Part shown: positions 40,101-54,600 of the stretch, one piece after another
Numbering within the stretch: position 1 is the stretch's first letter
How the letters are laid out: every line of letters starts with the position of its first letter
The notes under the pieces: model-generated
Databases searched by the model: none
What the model was told of the DNA's origin: nothing
The model's input: only the letters and a program-made list of their open reading frames with translations
Made by a program: the position numbers and the translations under genes
Assembly (NCBI GenBank): GCA_037783545.1
Contig: JBBELK010000514.1
Coordinates: forward strand, 186,001-250,000
Length of the DNA stretch: 64,000 bases
Direction: 5' to 3'
Source: Henricia sp. BOLD:AAB3569
Taxonomy: Eukaryota > Echinodermata > Asteroidea > Spinulosida > Echinasteridae

Positions 40101-43100
40101 CGCCCTTCTGGGAGGTGCGCCTATTTTTGGAGGTGCGCTCTTTTTGGGAGGTGCGCCCTTACGGAAGGTGCGCAATTTTCGAAAGTGCGCCACTTTGGGA
40201 GGTGCGCCTATTTTTGGAGGTGCACCCTTCTGGGAGGTGCACCTATTTTTGGAGGTGCGCCTATTTTTGGAGGTGCACCCTTTTTTGAAGGTGCATCCTT
40301 ATGGGAGGTGCGCCCCTACGGGAGGTGCGCCCCTACGGGAGGTGCGCCCCTACGGGAGGTGCGCCCCTACGGGAGGTGCGCCCTTACGGGTGGTGCGCCA
40401 TTTTGATGGGTGCAATTTCATGCTCTTTGCAAGTTGTCGCCCCTTTCTGCAAGTTGTCCAGCTGTTTTGCAAGTTGTCCTGCCATTTTGCGAGTTGTCCC
40501 GCCCTTTTTGCACGCCGTTTTGGAAGTTGTCCTGTCGTTTTGCACGCCGTTTTTCAAGTTGTCCCCCTTTTTGCAAGTTGTCCCGCCCTTTCAGAAGTTG
40601 TCCTTTTTGCCTAGCTGAGGCATTTCTTTCACCCGAGGCTCGTTCGCCAGCTGAAACATTTTTTAATGGGAGTCAAACGCATAATTTGCCTGCTAAAAAT
40701 ATTTGCGAAATGAATCACTTTTTGTATTCTGCATCATGTGTGAAAGCATTCGGCATTGCAAGTGAAATAAGCATGCAGTATTTAAAGTGTTCAGTTTCGA
40801 CTTCAATTCAACTGTTTTTGGTTACGTTAGTTTTGTTTACAACAATTTTGTTCAAAATGCAACTGCTGATCTGAAACTACTTTTCCTCCAACTGTAGCAA
40901 AACAAAACACGGATTCAAATCTGAACAGAGTGGGATCTTTTGTGGGTCTGTTTATTTTGAATCATTGCTTTGCTTCAGACTTTTCATGCATGCTTTTTTT
41001 TAAAATCTTTATGTTCATGTTACATTGAGCTTTAAAAGTTGTGGCATTTGATACATTCTGTTCTTGCATGCTTCAGTTTAAAGGCACAGGCTCGTCAGCA
41101 ATGCGCGCGTGCCAAATTAGTGCTACGAAATATGCAGCTTCATAGCAAAGGCGTGGAGCTGCGTATTTCGTGGCACGAATTTGCCGCGCGCGCGCATTGC
41201 TGACGAGCCTGTGCCTTTAATACTTTGTATTTTTATACTGTATACCTTTGGTTATTTGGTAAAATTGTCTATGCTTTTTTTTTTTAATTATATATTTTTC
41301 AGTTTGACAAAATGTTGTTTTTTGGAAGAGTTGCAATAAACCGTGTTCGTGAGGGCGCTGTCAAGTGGCCCATCGCGCGTTATGTGCAAACACAAAACGC
41401 TCTACGCGTGCACATTTTTAATGGAAATGTGCCCGCACCACAGGACCGCACGCGCTCCACCTATGCGACTTCCCCCCATTTTCCCAGTCACCCCAAGTTC
41501 GAGTGCCTTTCACACGTTCAGTAATACGATCATTAAACTTTAAGTACATATCATAAATTGTGCCTTTTTATTTTTCAAGGCAAATTGGTCCTGAGCATTT
41601 ACCAAAATCTATCATGAGAATCAACAATCAGGAAACATTACATTCATTGTCCATGCTTTAATCCAAAGCAGTTTTTAAACAGTGCCAAGTGTTTTATCAC
41701 CAAAGTGCCAAAGCGCTGTTGCCATTATTATTGCTGCCATCAGGGAATCAATACAATCATCATGCTTCATCAAGGCGGCTGCTTGGCTATAGCACACAAC
41801 CTATCACTACCTAATCACATTTACCCCATCAACTCCCAAGTACCGCTTCCATTAAAGTGCCTTACCCAGGGACAAAGATACATTGGGACTCAAACCCACA
41901 ACTTCTGGATTAAGAATGGGGATGTATAGACAGTATCAAAAAGCCGCCATACCGTGGGGCACCTTTTGTTACTTAAACCGTTCAACAATGGAAGCACAAT
42001 ATGTGCAGCCATGCATGTCCTCAAGGAACAAAGAAACTGCCCCACGAAATGGCGGCTATTTGATACGGTCTATAGCCATACCCTATTGTGTGCATTTGTG
42101 ACAATGTGGCTTGTATGGGTCATTCTATAAATTTGGGGTCCAATTTTTCTGTCCCCGTTACATCTGACATCTTGTAAAATGTTGTAGTTTGTAAATTCAG
42201 GACATATTCTTTACATGCTCTCTATTTCAAAGAGTGATTACTTAAAGTACAATTCATAAAAACATGATTTGAAGGCATTTTTAATGATACTTGTATGGCA
42301 AATAGCAGTATGTCAGGTGTAACGGGGACAGAAAAATGTCACACGTTGGACCCCAAATTTATAGAATGACCCATATACATGTATACCCAGTCGTTAATGG
42401 GTACCTGGTGCTTGCACTGGGGAAGGAAACTGCAGACCCGAGCGGTAGTCGGCTCTATCACCGGGTTAAACGCAGGCTCAAAAGCCAAGGAGTCGGGAGT
42501 TGAGCGCCCGCAGCAAAGCGCAGATAACGCGCATGCCCCTTCCTTTCCTTCCAGACCATGGTGAAAATGCTGATGTTGTTTTGTTCTTCAAAATGTAAGA
42601 AGAGACATCAGTGACATGTACAGTTGGCAGCTGGGTGGATTGTAACCACTGGTGGCAGTTTATGGGTCTAATTATCCCTTACCTGCATGAACTATGGTAG
42701 AAGTGCAACAACTTCCCTTGCAAACCAGACCCGGAAACTGCATTTGGTGCGAACGGGCCTTATAAATTTGATCACACATTTTACAAGTACATGTATTTGA
42801 CATTAGTATTCATTTAACGGTATTATATCCTTAATTGTACAGTAGCAGAGACTACCATTGGTGCATGCCACAACAATCAATTTCCTGTCTTTTTCAATAC
42901 ATGCATTATCTAAAAAGACATTTTTTTCTCCCAGGATCCTTCCAGAGGTCAAAACTCACACCCGAACCGTAAGTTTTGGCGAGGAGCAACTGGGATCTGT
43001 GGTGCCTCCATGCCAACGCATGGGAATCATCTGTGCCTTCTCGTCTATGGAGGAATTTAAGAGGTATGCGACATTATTCATTGATTAGTGTATTGAATGA

Positions 43101-46100
43101 TACAAATAAATGGATGCAACATCTGTGTAGTTTATGTTGGGTATGTTGTTAAAAATATTGTGCCATGTTAGTGTCATGTGATGCCGGCCGGGTGTGTGTT
43201 TTGAAAATCACCAATGGACCTGTTGTGGGAATAGTCTTTCTATAATGTGTTCAAGGAATAAGAGCCGTGCTGTATTTTTATGGTGTTTTGAGCACAGTTC
43301 AATGTTCAAAATTATGTTGAAAAATTTTCAGCAAAATAATCGCGATTAATCGATTAATCGCGATTATTTTGCTCCTGATTAATCGATTATTAAATTTTGA
43401 TAATCACCCAGGCTTAGCAGCCACTCATTCTGTGTCAGCTGTCTATGTTTTTCGTGCTATTAATCTACATGTACCCCTTACTGAGCTTGAAGTGAGAATC
43501 TTGTTCGCGAATGATGTTCGCGGCTTCGTTCTCAGGCATTCAAAACTCTGTTTCAAATATACCCATTGTTTCCCTTGTCGCGTAATAATAAGAAAATATG
43601 GCACAAACATGGCCGCTGGTGAAAAGTATCTATAAATTGCTCTTTTTGTAAATATTTTTCCTAGTTACTTCGATGACATCATTGATCTGTTTGCTGATGT
43701 GCGCTTCAAGTTTTCAAGTTTGTCAGACCAGGAAAACAGAGAAAAAGTCAATGTAAGTTTGTATTTTTCACTAAAGAAACATATATTCATATTACAAAAC
43801 TTTAAACTTGATGTGTATTTAAAGGCAGTATACATGTACATGATTGGTATCTCGAAAATCAGAAATGTTCACAGATTTATGCCTAACTTACACAATATAA
43901 ACATGATGACCGTAGAAAACCTCCCCTGAAATGGTTTTGTCTGTAGTGCTATAGTCATTGAGAAATGAGTAAAACAATTATTTTTCGTCTCATGAGACGA
44001 AAATTCAATTCGCCCCAGTGCCATTTCGCCCTAAATCACTTCGTCCAAACACTACATCGCCCAAATGCTACTTCGCCCAAAAACCACTTCGTGCGCAGGC
44101 CGTGGTTCAGGGTGAAATGGTTCAGGGCGAAGTGGTTTTGGGGCAAAAAGACTGCAAACCCTTTTTTGACTGTTTTCTCAAAAGTTAGACGAAGTACGGA
44201 GCTGGTTTTTGCTTAGGTTGGCTTTAATCATGCATATCTTCAATCACACAGCAGTGATCTCCACTACCGGTTTTGTCCGGGCGCGGACAAAACATTGCCG
44301 CCCGGACAAAACATTGTGCCGCCCGGAAAAAAAAAAAATTTCTCCTCCAAAACACTATGAAAGTACATCCAAGTCATTAAAAAATGAGGTGTAAATTCAC
44401 CTAACGTGATTCGGTAGTCACTGGCGTCATTATCGGTCATTTACCACGCAAATCTATCGGATCGGCGACCCAAATTCGCATCGATAACGGCCATGACAGT
44501 ATGCATTTGTTGAACAGCGCCCTCAAGAGACGAATTTGTTGACCTCTTGAGGGCGCTGCATGCCAACCACTGTGCCGCGGCGTATGGCCGGGTGCGTTCG
44601 TGGTTGTGTGTTTGGGTGAGTGCGTGCCGCCATCGCTATCGCTATGCAACTGGGAGCAACTAATCAGTTGCTCAAAAAGGCAATGTACGCGCACTTGCAA
44701 CTACCGGCAACTGAAAAAATCCCAGTTGCCGCGAGTTGCTCATGTTCTACTTTCTGGCAACTAGTTGTACCCAGTTGCGGTCAGTTGCGTCGATGTACGC
44801 GTACTTGCAACTACTTGCTGCCAGTTGCTCGCGTGAATCTGATCACGTGCGCACACATCGACAGCAACTGAAAGCAACAGTTGCTTCCAGTTGCGAGGTC
44901 AATGTACTCTAGGCTTTACCGAGTTGCCGTGTCTATGAATGTGTCTGGAAATGTGCACTGACTAGTTGCTCCCAGTTGCCGCTAGTTGCGCAACTAATCA
45001 GTTTCTGTCGATGTGCGCGCTACGCACACATCGACAGAAACATATCAGTTGAGTTGCTTCCAGTTGCAATGTCGATGTACGCTAGGCTTAAATATCACGT
45101 TTTTAACATTGAGACTGGAGTTTTGACTCTCAGCCCCCACCCCCCAACCCCCCACCCACAAAAAAATTCTGGATCCGCATATTTAATGAAAGCCATAAGA
45201 TTTTTCAGCATCTGCTATAGGGTCATTCCGTGTCAATTCAACATGCTTTTGGACCTGACCATCGAGAACTAAAATGTTATGTCATTCGGTCAATTAATTT
45301 TTGAGATACGGGTCAACAGACTTTTGACTAATTAGCATGACCTGCTATGTTTGGACAGTTATATCTCTAACAGTAATGGACCTATAGAGATAAACTTTAC
45401 ATCATTTTAAAGCTCTTGAAATAGCCTTCATTTTATACTAAAACATCAAAATTGTATCTCGTACCACAAAAGAGTTATGTAAATTTATAACCTTTGACCT
45501 TGATTTGCAAAAATGCGTATTTTTCAGGCTTGTCCGGCTGGTGAACCAATCCACATTGTGAACGTCGCCATTCATCTGGAAAAGAACCACCTTTCTAATA
45601 ATCAGCTTACGGATATTTTCTTGGCATTCTGCCAAGAAAAGGTAACTCCTTTTATGAAAGCTCTATGGCTGTAGCAACAGCAGCCCTAACATAGCCAATT
45701 TCACAAAGCCTAATACACAAATATATTAGCTCGCTTGCTCAATTTTTGTATTGCATTATAGCTGCAAAACAATCTTGTGATAAATTCACATCAACTATGC
45801 CACCTCTAAAAGTTGCGTTAAATGCACCCTTTTTCATGAAACCAGCTGCAGATTTCTCAAAGGGTGCAATTATGATAGTACAGAGAGCATGTGATTATCT
45901 CTTTGTTTTATTTAATATTTTACTTTAATTTGCAATGAGAATGAAAAGTCTGAATATTTGGAGGAATTCTTGGTCTTTTTTTTTTGTCAACAGAAAGCGC
46001 AGTTGTTCAGTCGAGACATCCGTAGAGTCACTGTTCTCTTTTGGAGCAAAAAGGACTTCCCTAAGTACTTTACTTTCCGAGCCAGGTTGGATGTAAGCAC

Positions 46101-49100
46101 TCAAATTCACTCTGACCTTACATTGTATTTATCTTCTTTTTCTGTTTCCAGTTTTCTGTTTCGGTATTCTGATATTGTAAAGGTGGATTCACATTGAACC
46201 TTTTCACGCGTAAATTTTAACGTGCGTCGCTTTGAGCATAAGCATGTGAAAGGAATTTGGAGTGAAACCATGCACTGAAAAACAAACATAAACTTGGGCC
46301 TTTTTTCAAATCTCGACTTGGGCTCAGGCTCGGGCTCCGGCTCCATGTAAACCACATGGAGACGGAGACGAAGCCGAGATTTGGAAAAGCCCCATGGGCG
46401 GCAAGCATTGATTTATAGTGCGTCATTTTACATGTATATTAAATTCCCTCAATGCCACTTTTTCTTAAAAGGACAGGCGTCAAATGCGAAATAGCTCATT
46501 GTGAATCCACCGGTTGTCATCAGGAAGAAATGCTATAGATCCATTTTTGGCATTTTAAGAAAACTGCCATTTTGTTGCAACTACATGTATGCACTACAGC
46601 CAATGGCAAATTCCAATAAGTAAGAATTTGTTTTGTAGGATTTGACACAGTTTGCCAATAATCTATTTGACAAATGTATAGGACAACCAATCAAGAATGT
46701 ACTGATACTATTATCTAAATTTGTTTGGATTTGGCGTTTATTGCGTTTTGCGATGAAACTCTTCGAATATTGTAATTATATAATATTGGATGGCTTTTAG
46801 GGTGATATGAGAATATACCGCACGAGTCATGAAAATACTGAACGAGCCGAAGGCAAGTTCGGTATTTTCATGACGAGTGCGGTATATTCTCATATCACCT
46901 GAAAAGACATCCAATATTATTATTGTTATATAAAATGAAGCTTGGTTTTGAAAGATTTCTGTGAGATTTTTGTCTGTTTGGTGTTGAAAACTTCAGTTTA
47001 CAACTGCATGTGCTTTTGTTATTGTTGTACAGTATTTTTTGTTCTGTACTCTGGCGCGCATAGCACACACATGCAATCCATTCACTTGTGTGCGCTTGGG
47101 TGCGCCCAGCGTGCACGCGCATCAGATTGGGACTCAGTATCAGAAACGCACGGTATCCGCAAAAGCTTCATTTTATATAATAATAACCTATATCGTAATA
47201 TCGTCCAAGTTTATCCTTTATTTCTTTGTTCCAAGAAGATCACATCAACTGCCTTCTAGCTATATAGAAGGTAGTCTTCAATGCTACTTCTATCACTGGT
47301 TTGACTCTCATCTCTACCATTTTGTTCCGTTTTATCCCATTCAGTTCCAAGAGGACTGCATCTACCGCCACCTTGAGCCAGCCCTGGCCTTCCAGTTAGA
47401 AATCAACAGGATGAGTAACTTTGACCTTCAGTTGATGGATCGAGCCAACTACAGGATGCATCTATATCTTGGAGCAGCTAAGGTGTGTTCATCATGTGCA
47501 AATACTTTTCAAACATCCAGTATTCGCTGGCAGAGTCGTGATACACATTGCGGGCGCTGGACCATAACTATGGTTACTGGTTCACGCTCACGTTTTACAT
47601 CCATTGTGTTTGCGCACAGTGTATTTTACTAGTATTCTTTTAGAAGGAAATATTTAAAAATAAGGACCATAATGACTTGCAATGGTTTGCTCATACCTAC
47701 TCTCATAGTGATACGCTATCCTGCCGCCTTATTTTGTGATGTTTGTAACAGAAAAACTCAAAAGAAAATGTTCCCCTTGAGGCTCCTGTGCAAAACGAAT
47801 GGAGAAACATGTTGCCATGCAAGTAGCGTGAACCATTGTCAAAGAAGTCAGCGCGTCCGCGCGGAAATTGATGTCACACTCTGCCAGCGAATAGTATAGC
47901 TTTTCATCATTCAAGGAACATGGAATTTGATAGGCTTTTAAAAAGAACCTTAACATGTGTGAAAATAAGACACTAAAGTTATTATCTTCAGTGATGCTGA
48001 AATGCTGTAATTTTTGTATCTCTCTGTTAATATTAAAACCATATGTCAAGTTTCTTTGTGGAAGAGTGCATATGACCCCGTTCTCACTAGAGAAATCGCT
48101 TCGTTCGACGAAGAGATTTCCTGATGTGAACGCACGATGATTAGAATTGCTTCATTCGATGAAGGAAATAGCTTCATTCGACGAAGAGATCGCTTCATTC
48201 GACGAAGCAAATTTGTAATGTGAATGGTCCCCTTCGTTCGACGAAGCGATTTGGCGCGCCTAGCAAGAGTTGTTTTAGACGCGCCGCTGGAAAACCACAC
48301 AGCGCGTCTAGACGCTTGAAGCTCAGCGCTTGATGCGCGACTCACATGTACGACCTCCCACGGCTTCATTCGATCTTCGTAAGCGGTCGCTCTTCGTTCG
48401 ATCTTCGTTAAGTGATATTTGAATGCACGCTTTATTAACTAACGATGATTAACTAATCTTCATCAAACGAAGCAATTTCTCTAGTGAGAACGGGGTCTAT
48501 GTTGGCAACATAAATCATTCCATTCTGAAGGAGTTGACAAGTGATCTTTGCATGCATTGTGTATCAATAACAGACGAAATTCTGACATGTTTTGAATTTT
48601 AATTTTGATTAAATGTACTACGTGTCAAAAAGAATGTCCTACTTTTGATCTTAAATACCCAAAATTTCAGATCATGTAAATAAGGCCTGACAAATTTTAT
48701 TGAGTGAGTTTCACCCATTTTGTCCGAGAGAGTGAGATTTTTCCCGTATGGCTTTTAAATCTCACGCTTTTGAACAAAGCTGATGAAACTCACTTAATTT
48801 AAATTTGTCAAGCCTTGTTTACATGATGTGAAATTTGGGTTTAAATCCGTTGGAAATTGACCAAGTTATTTAAGATCGTAGGTATGACATTTGTTTTTTG
48901 GACACAAAAGAACCAACACTGTTGTAACTCAACACTGTTGTAAACTGGCAATGAGCAAATAAAGAGTGCCTATTTTTTAAAACTTTCTCACATTTATTAT
49001 GAAAATTTTATTTGTTTAGGTTGTGAAGGGACAAGAAGTAACCGACTATCGATTCTTTGTGCGTGCCATCATCCGCCACTCAGACCTGATCACCAAGGAA

Positions 49101-51588
49101 GCGTCCTTTGAGTATCTCCACAACGAAGCGGAGAGAATGCTTCTGGAGGCTCTCGACGAACTGGAACTGGCCTTCAACCACCCTGATGTATGAAGTCAAT
49201 AGTCCATCTAATTTTTTTGTTTTATTTTAAAGTGGACATTTCATTTTTAACCCGTTTGTGACGGGGAACAGCATATTCAGTTTTAAGTGTGAGTGTCTTG
49301 GGGGCGGTTTTACAGAATTAGCCCATGGGTTAGTACTACCTGTTGTACTACTTGATGGCTTGGGCTCAAGTCGGTTTTTGTTTTTTGACCTGTGACTTGA
49401 CTCTGGAGAAAATGACTTGTGACTGGATTTAAGAATAAATGAAATAGATTTACGACTTGAAATGAAAACTAGTCAGAATCAAGTCCCCAGCCCGAGAGAC
49501 TATATATAACCAAAACTGCAAGTGCAGTCCCCCCGCTTCAGGGGAATACATTGGGAAATAGTTAGCCGCTGTGAATGGGTTACTGGTAAATATACTCTAT
49601 ATGTAACTATCCTCCACAAATGGTTTTGTAAAGTTGGCCTCAAGTCAATTTGTGTTTTTGACAATTTCAGAAATAACAACTTCTAAGCTTTCAAACGATG
49701 CTTGTTTCAAGTTCATACGATGTTCAGAAGTAGAGTTACTGTTCACTGTGGTCACGTCTGAATTTACAATAGAGCATTTGCACGGCGGCCATGACAGAGG
49801 GCAGCCACACTGTCACAGTACGTCAAACACGCGTAGTCACTTTGTGGATCTATTGTCACATTTAAATATGAAAACCTGCCCCCATCATGGCTGTCGGTGC
49901 AAAAGCTATATTGCAAGAAAACTGGGTTTTAAGTCAAAGGACCCAAAATTAAGCCTACTTAAAATGTTAAGATGTAAAAACATTTTGGGAAAAAATTATT
50001 TTGTCGTGAGCAGTGTAGTATGCAGTTTTTACTAAACTGACAAATTTGTCTTTAAAGGGCCCCTTATTTAGGATTTTTTATCAATGAAATCTATGCTTTA
50101 AAACCACTTTACTCAGTTAAAGTCATAAAAATCCTATTTGGAGCTTGCTTTGGGGGTTAAAACAAAGGTTTTTAGTTTTTATGCTAATGAAAATATGCAT
50201 ATTCATGACCAAGGTCACGACGTCACAAGAGGCAAACACAGGAAAATCACATTGACCTGTGCACAAAAGATTCCACTTTTTTCTCAATTTTCCTGAAACT
50301 TTTATAATCCATGGCTGTTTGAGTTTGTTTTACATGTTGCCTGCTGTAAGCCATGACAAAACTGGGGGTTGAAACTGCAGCAATTTGCCACAAGTCCAAC
50401 TTGAAGTCTTATGTTTTTTCTTAACTTTTCCCTTCTGTCTTCCTTATGTGATGCACTCAAAACAGCGCCCTCTGTCTGTGATTTATTGCAATGAAATCTT
50501 CAAAGTTGAAAAATGCCACCTTTTATTGATTTTACATCCAAATGAACAATAGTATGTCTTGCAGAACAAGTAATCCGTCATTATGAAGCAAAGCTTAGGC
50601 ATAAAGTTGTTTAGGACGTCACAGGCCCTTTAACTGCTACCCTGTTTTTCTTCATTTTTTGATGGCAAGAAAAATTTACTGAAAAAGGGTATTCAGTAAA
50701 TTATCATTATAACGCTCTTTAATGGATCGATCTAGTGCAAGCATTACATCCAGTGAGTAATACTCACACAATGAATAGATTAAAGGCCCAGTGGATCATT
50801 TGCAATGACCCCAAAAAGTAATCGACGAGTTTACAGGGGAAAAGTTCTGAAAGTAAAGATTGAATTAATAGCAACTTCCCAATGAAAGGTTTTCGCTCAA
50901 AATGATATAGTTTTACCAGAAAATAATCCGTAAAGATGAAATTATTTAGATCGTTTGCAAACGATTTACTTATTTTTGGTTCGCATCTACGCGGTCCAAA
51001 ATGCATGGGTACTGTGTGCGTGTTCCAATTTTTATGGATCGCGCTCACACGCAGTATGTGCGCCACAGAGTGCATGACGCAAGCCACATATAGTACCCGA
51101 TCAACTGAGAACGAATATTTGAAACGCCCCGCCAAGGCCAGGAAAATGCATATGGATTTTCATGTTTTTTCGGATGAGTTTGTTGATGTCTTTCTTTTAA
51201 TTTATAATGGTTTTATTCGCAGAATCGCTCAAAAACAGATCATCTACAGGGCCTTTAATGGGTGGAACTTGGAAAAAGGAGCTTTATATCGGGAGGGGGG
51301 CATTATAACAAGAATTTATTGTATTTTGCCAGTCCGATTAAAAAAATGTATTCCAGTACATTACCAAAAGCGTTTTTTTTCCTTCAGTCCAAGCGAACAG
51401 ATTGCAACCACATATTCCTCAACTTTGTGCCCACTGTCTTCATGGATCCTATGAAAGTTGCAGACAACCTGCGGTCCATGGTGCTACGATACGGCCATCG
51501 ACTCTGGAAACTACGGGTACTACAAGCAGAACTTAAGATGACGGTCAAGTACGTTGCTTATGTCCATACTAGTTTGTCAGACTTTTAC

Positions 51589-51622
<34 letters not shown>

Positions 51623-54600
51623 TCTTTCTGGTATTCATACCAAGGATTCTTCAATAGTGCTCATTGCACTGTCACTCGCAAGCGCGAGGAAACCCATGAA
51701 GAATTAGAATTAGAAATGGCCAGAGAGACCGGGGAATCCCCTCGCTCTTCATGAAAGAATGCTCTGGGATCTTTAGAGTGCGTTACCATTACCTAACCCA
51801 CTGGACCAACGGCTTTACATCCCTTTCGAAGGATGGAGCAAGTGTATGTGGTTGAGTGCCTTGCCCAAAGGCACAGGTACCCCAGCCGGATTTGAACCCA
51901 CAACCCCAAGTTTTCATCCATGATTGCGAGTCAATGTCGCAAACCACTCGGCCACGCTACCCCCACAATGACACTTGAAGAGTATGAGTGGAACCAAAGA
52001 ATTAAATAATAGCATCCGATCGCAGAGCAAGCCGAGCGTGGACATGCACTGTGTTTACAATCTGTGCATGTGTAGTGAAATTTGAATGCCTGATGTACCG
52101 AATAGTGTCATGATTGGCCAAGAATGGCAACAACATTTCTGTCGCTGCTTCTACAAGGCAATATGGCGAATTTCAACAGGGGCTCGGATGCACGAGTAGA
52201 TGAGTGCCTTAAAGGCCCATTGTATCATTTGCAAAGACCCAATTTTGGTTTTCATGAGTTGACAAGAAAAACCTTACTCAAAGTGTTGATAGCAATGGTA
52301 ACAAACACCACATGAATTTATTTCTGTCCAAAATGGTATTTCATGCTGGAAATTGACAACCGAAGGTGGTTTTCTAAAAAAAAGTTCCATGCACAAAATC
52401 CATATATAGATTTTCAAGGTTTTCTGAAGCATTGATGCATCTAAGTAGCTAACATTTCTTCAGGCTAGTTTAACCAACATTCTTCCTTAGATATTTTACG
52501 CTCTTATTCAACGAATCTGTAAAAAGTTTTGTTGCAAGAGGATGATAGATACGTGGTGCTAACACACCTGAGACTGTAATGCTATTTCTTTCCCAAACCT
52601 TAGATTACAAGGAGGGAAATCCATTCCAATCCGTATCTTCATCACCAATGAGTCTGGTTACAACTTGGCTATCGCACTCTACAAGGAGGAGACGGATCCC
52701 ATCACTGGACAGGTATTGAATAATATACAAATGAGTCTTTCCACAGTAAAGGGGGAATTTTGGCAACACAGACTATATTTTCCAGAAAATACCTTTTGTC
52801 TGGTCTCAAAATAAAAGAAATAAGTTTTAGTTGTTCTGAACAGATAACTTAGGCCCAAAAAGGGTTACAAATAGTGTGACAACATGCCTTTCTAAAAACC
52901 CTGTGTACAAATTTCCAATATACGCTCGTAACTGGGACGGCCTAAAATGTAACAAGTGTCTGTCCCTGTTACAAGCGTATATTGAAAATTTGTACACAGG
53001 GTTTTTAGAAAGGCATGTTGTTACACTATTTGTAACCCTTTTTGGGCCTGTCATCTCTTCAGAACAACTTAAACTTATTTCTTTTATTTTGAGACCAGAC
53101 AAAGGTATTTCGTCGAAAATGTGGTCTGTGTTGCCAAAATGCCCCCTTTACTGTGGAAAGACCCAAATACAACATGGTTCGATGGGAAATAGTATAATAG
53201 GCATAGGTTTTATTTGGAAGATAAGGCCAGTCAATATAGCCTTATAACTGCCCCTAGACTAACAATGGTCTGTGGATTGTAGGCTGGCTGTCCACACCAC
53301 AATTCTTGCCAAGCACTTTATTCTTCTAGTCTAATTTTCACGTATTTTTGTTTAGGTGAAATTCATTTCTTACACCGAAAAGCAAGGCACTCTCCACGGA
53401 CGGCTCGTCAACACACCGTACGTGACCAAGGACCATCTACAGCTAAAACGATATCAGGCACAGACGCTAGGAACAACGTATGTCTACGACTTTCCTGATA
53501 TGTTCAAACAGGTCAGTTATCGCCGTACAGCATTTTGTGGAACTTGACTTAAAGATAGCATACATGATTGGTAAACTGTTACAAATAGTTTTATCCCCCT
53601 GTGTGATTGGAGATATGCATGATTAAAACCAACCTGAGCAAAAACAAGCTCCGTACTTTAGACGAAGGCCAAGAGGCACTGTTGGTTCTACTCGATTATT
53701 CGGCAGCGTTCGACACCATTGATCATGAGATCATGTTGCATCGTCTTCATCATAGATACGGTGTCTCAAATTCTGCCTTAGACTGGTTCACATCATATTT
53801 CTGCAATCGTCATCAGTCAGTCGTCATTAAAGAATCGGCATCACTCCTGCATCAGGTCAGCATCGGAGTGCCGCAAGGGTCTGTTTTGGGACCGCTGTGC
53901 TATGCACTTTACACAGCCCCTCTGGAGGACATCATTAAAAACCATGGTATCCGTTGTATGGTCTATGCAGATGACGTCCAGCTATACGCAACCATGACTG
54001 AAAACCACCGCTCCACTGTCATTCCCAGTCTTGAGGCTTGCATCACCCATGTTAAATCATGGTCCACTGTAAATAAGTTAAAACTCAACGACGATAAGAC
54101 CGAAGTCCTCCACATTGTTTCTAAATTTAGACGTCACTCCCAAATTCACAGTCTCCGCATTGGCACATCATCCATCCCAACAGTCGATTCAGTACGTAAC
54201 CTCGGAGTAATGATCACTTCAAACCTTCTGATGCAAAAACATATTAACAATATTTGCCATTCTTTCTCGCTAGCCCTACACAAAATCGGTCAACTACGCA
54301 AATACCTCGACCAGGAGACCACTGAAAAGCTGGTTCATGCATTTGTTTCATGTCGTCTTGACTGCTGCAACAGCTTGCTCCTCAACCTTCCCGAATCACA
54401 CATCTCGAAACTTCAACGCATTCAGAATTCTGCTGCCAGACTAGTCACACGATCATCGCCCCGAGAACATATCACATCAATTTTCCGCTCACTACACTGG
54501 CTCCCGTGTCCAAACGCATCCAGTTCAAAACTCTCCTTCTCACTTACAAATGCCTCAAAGGATCCACACCCCCATACATCCAGGACCTCATCCAAGTTTA

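Noticed and set aside
40012..40614. 200-codon + open frame with [15 protein letters not shown] repeats
   Set aside because: It lies wholly in a minisatellite, other frames are equally open, and it has no splice or domain support.
50764..51135. 123-codon minus frame and overlapping + frame 50936-51454
   Set aside because: Inside MITE family G; the + frame runs through intron into ACC exon 27 only because of chance openness.
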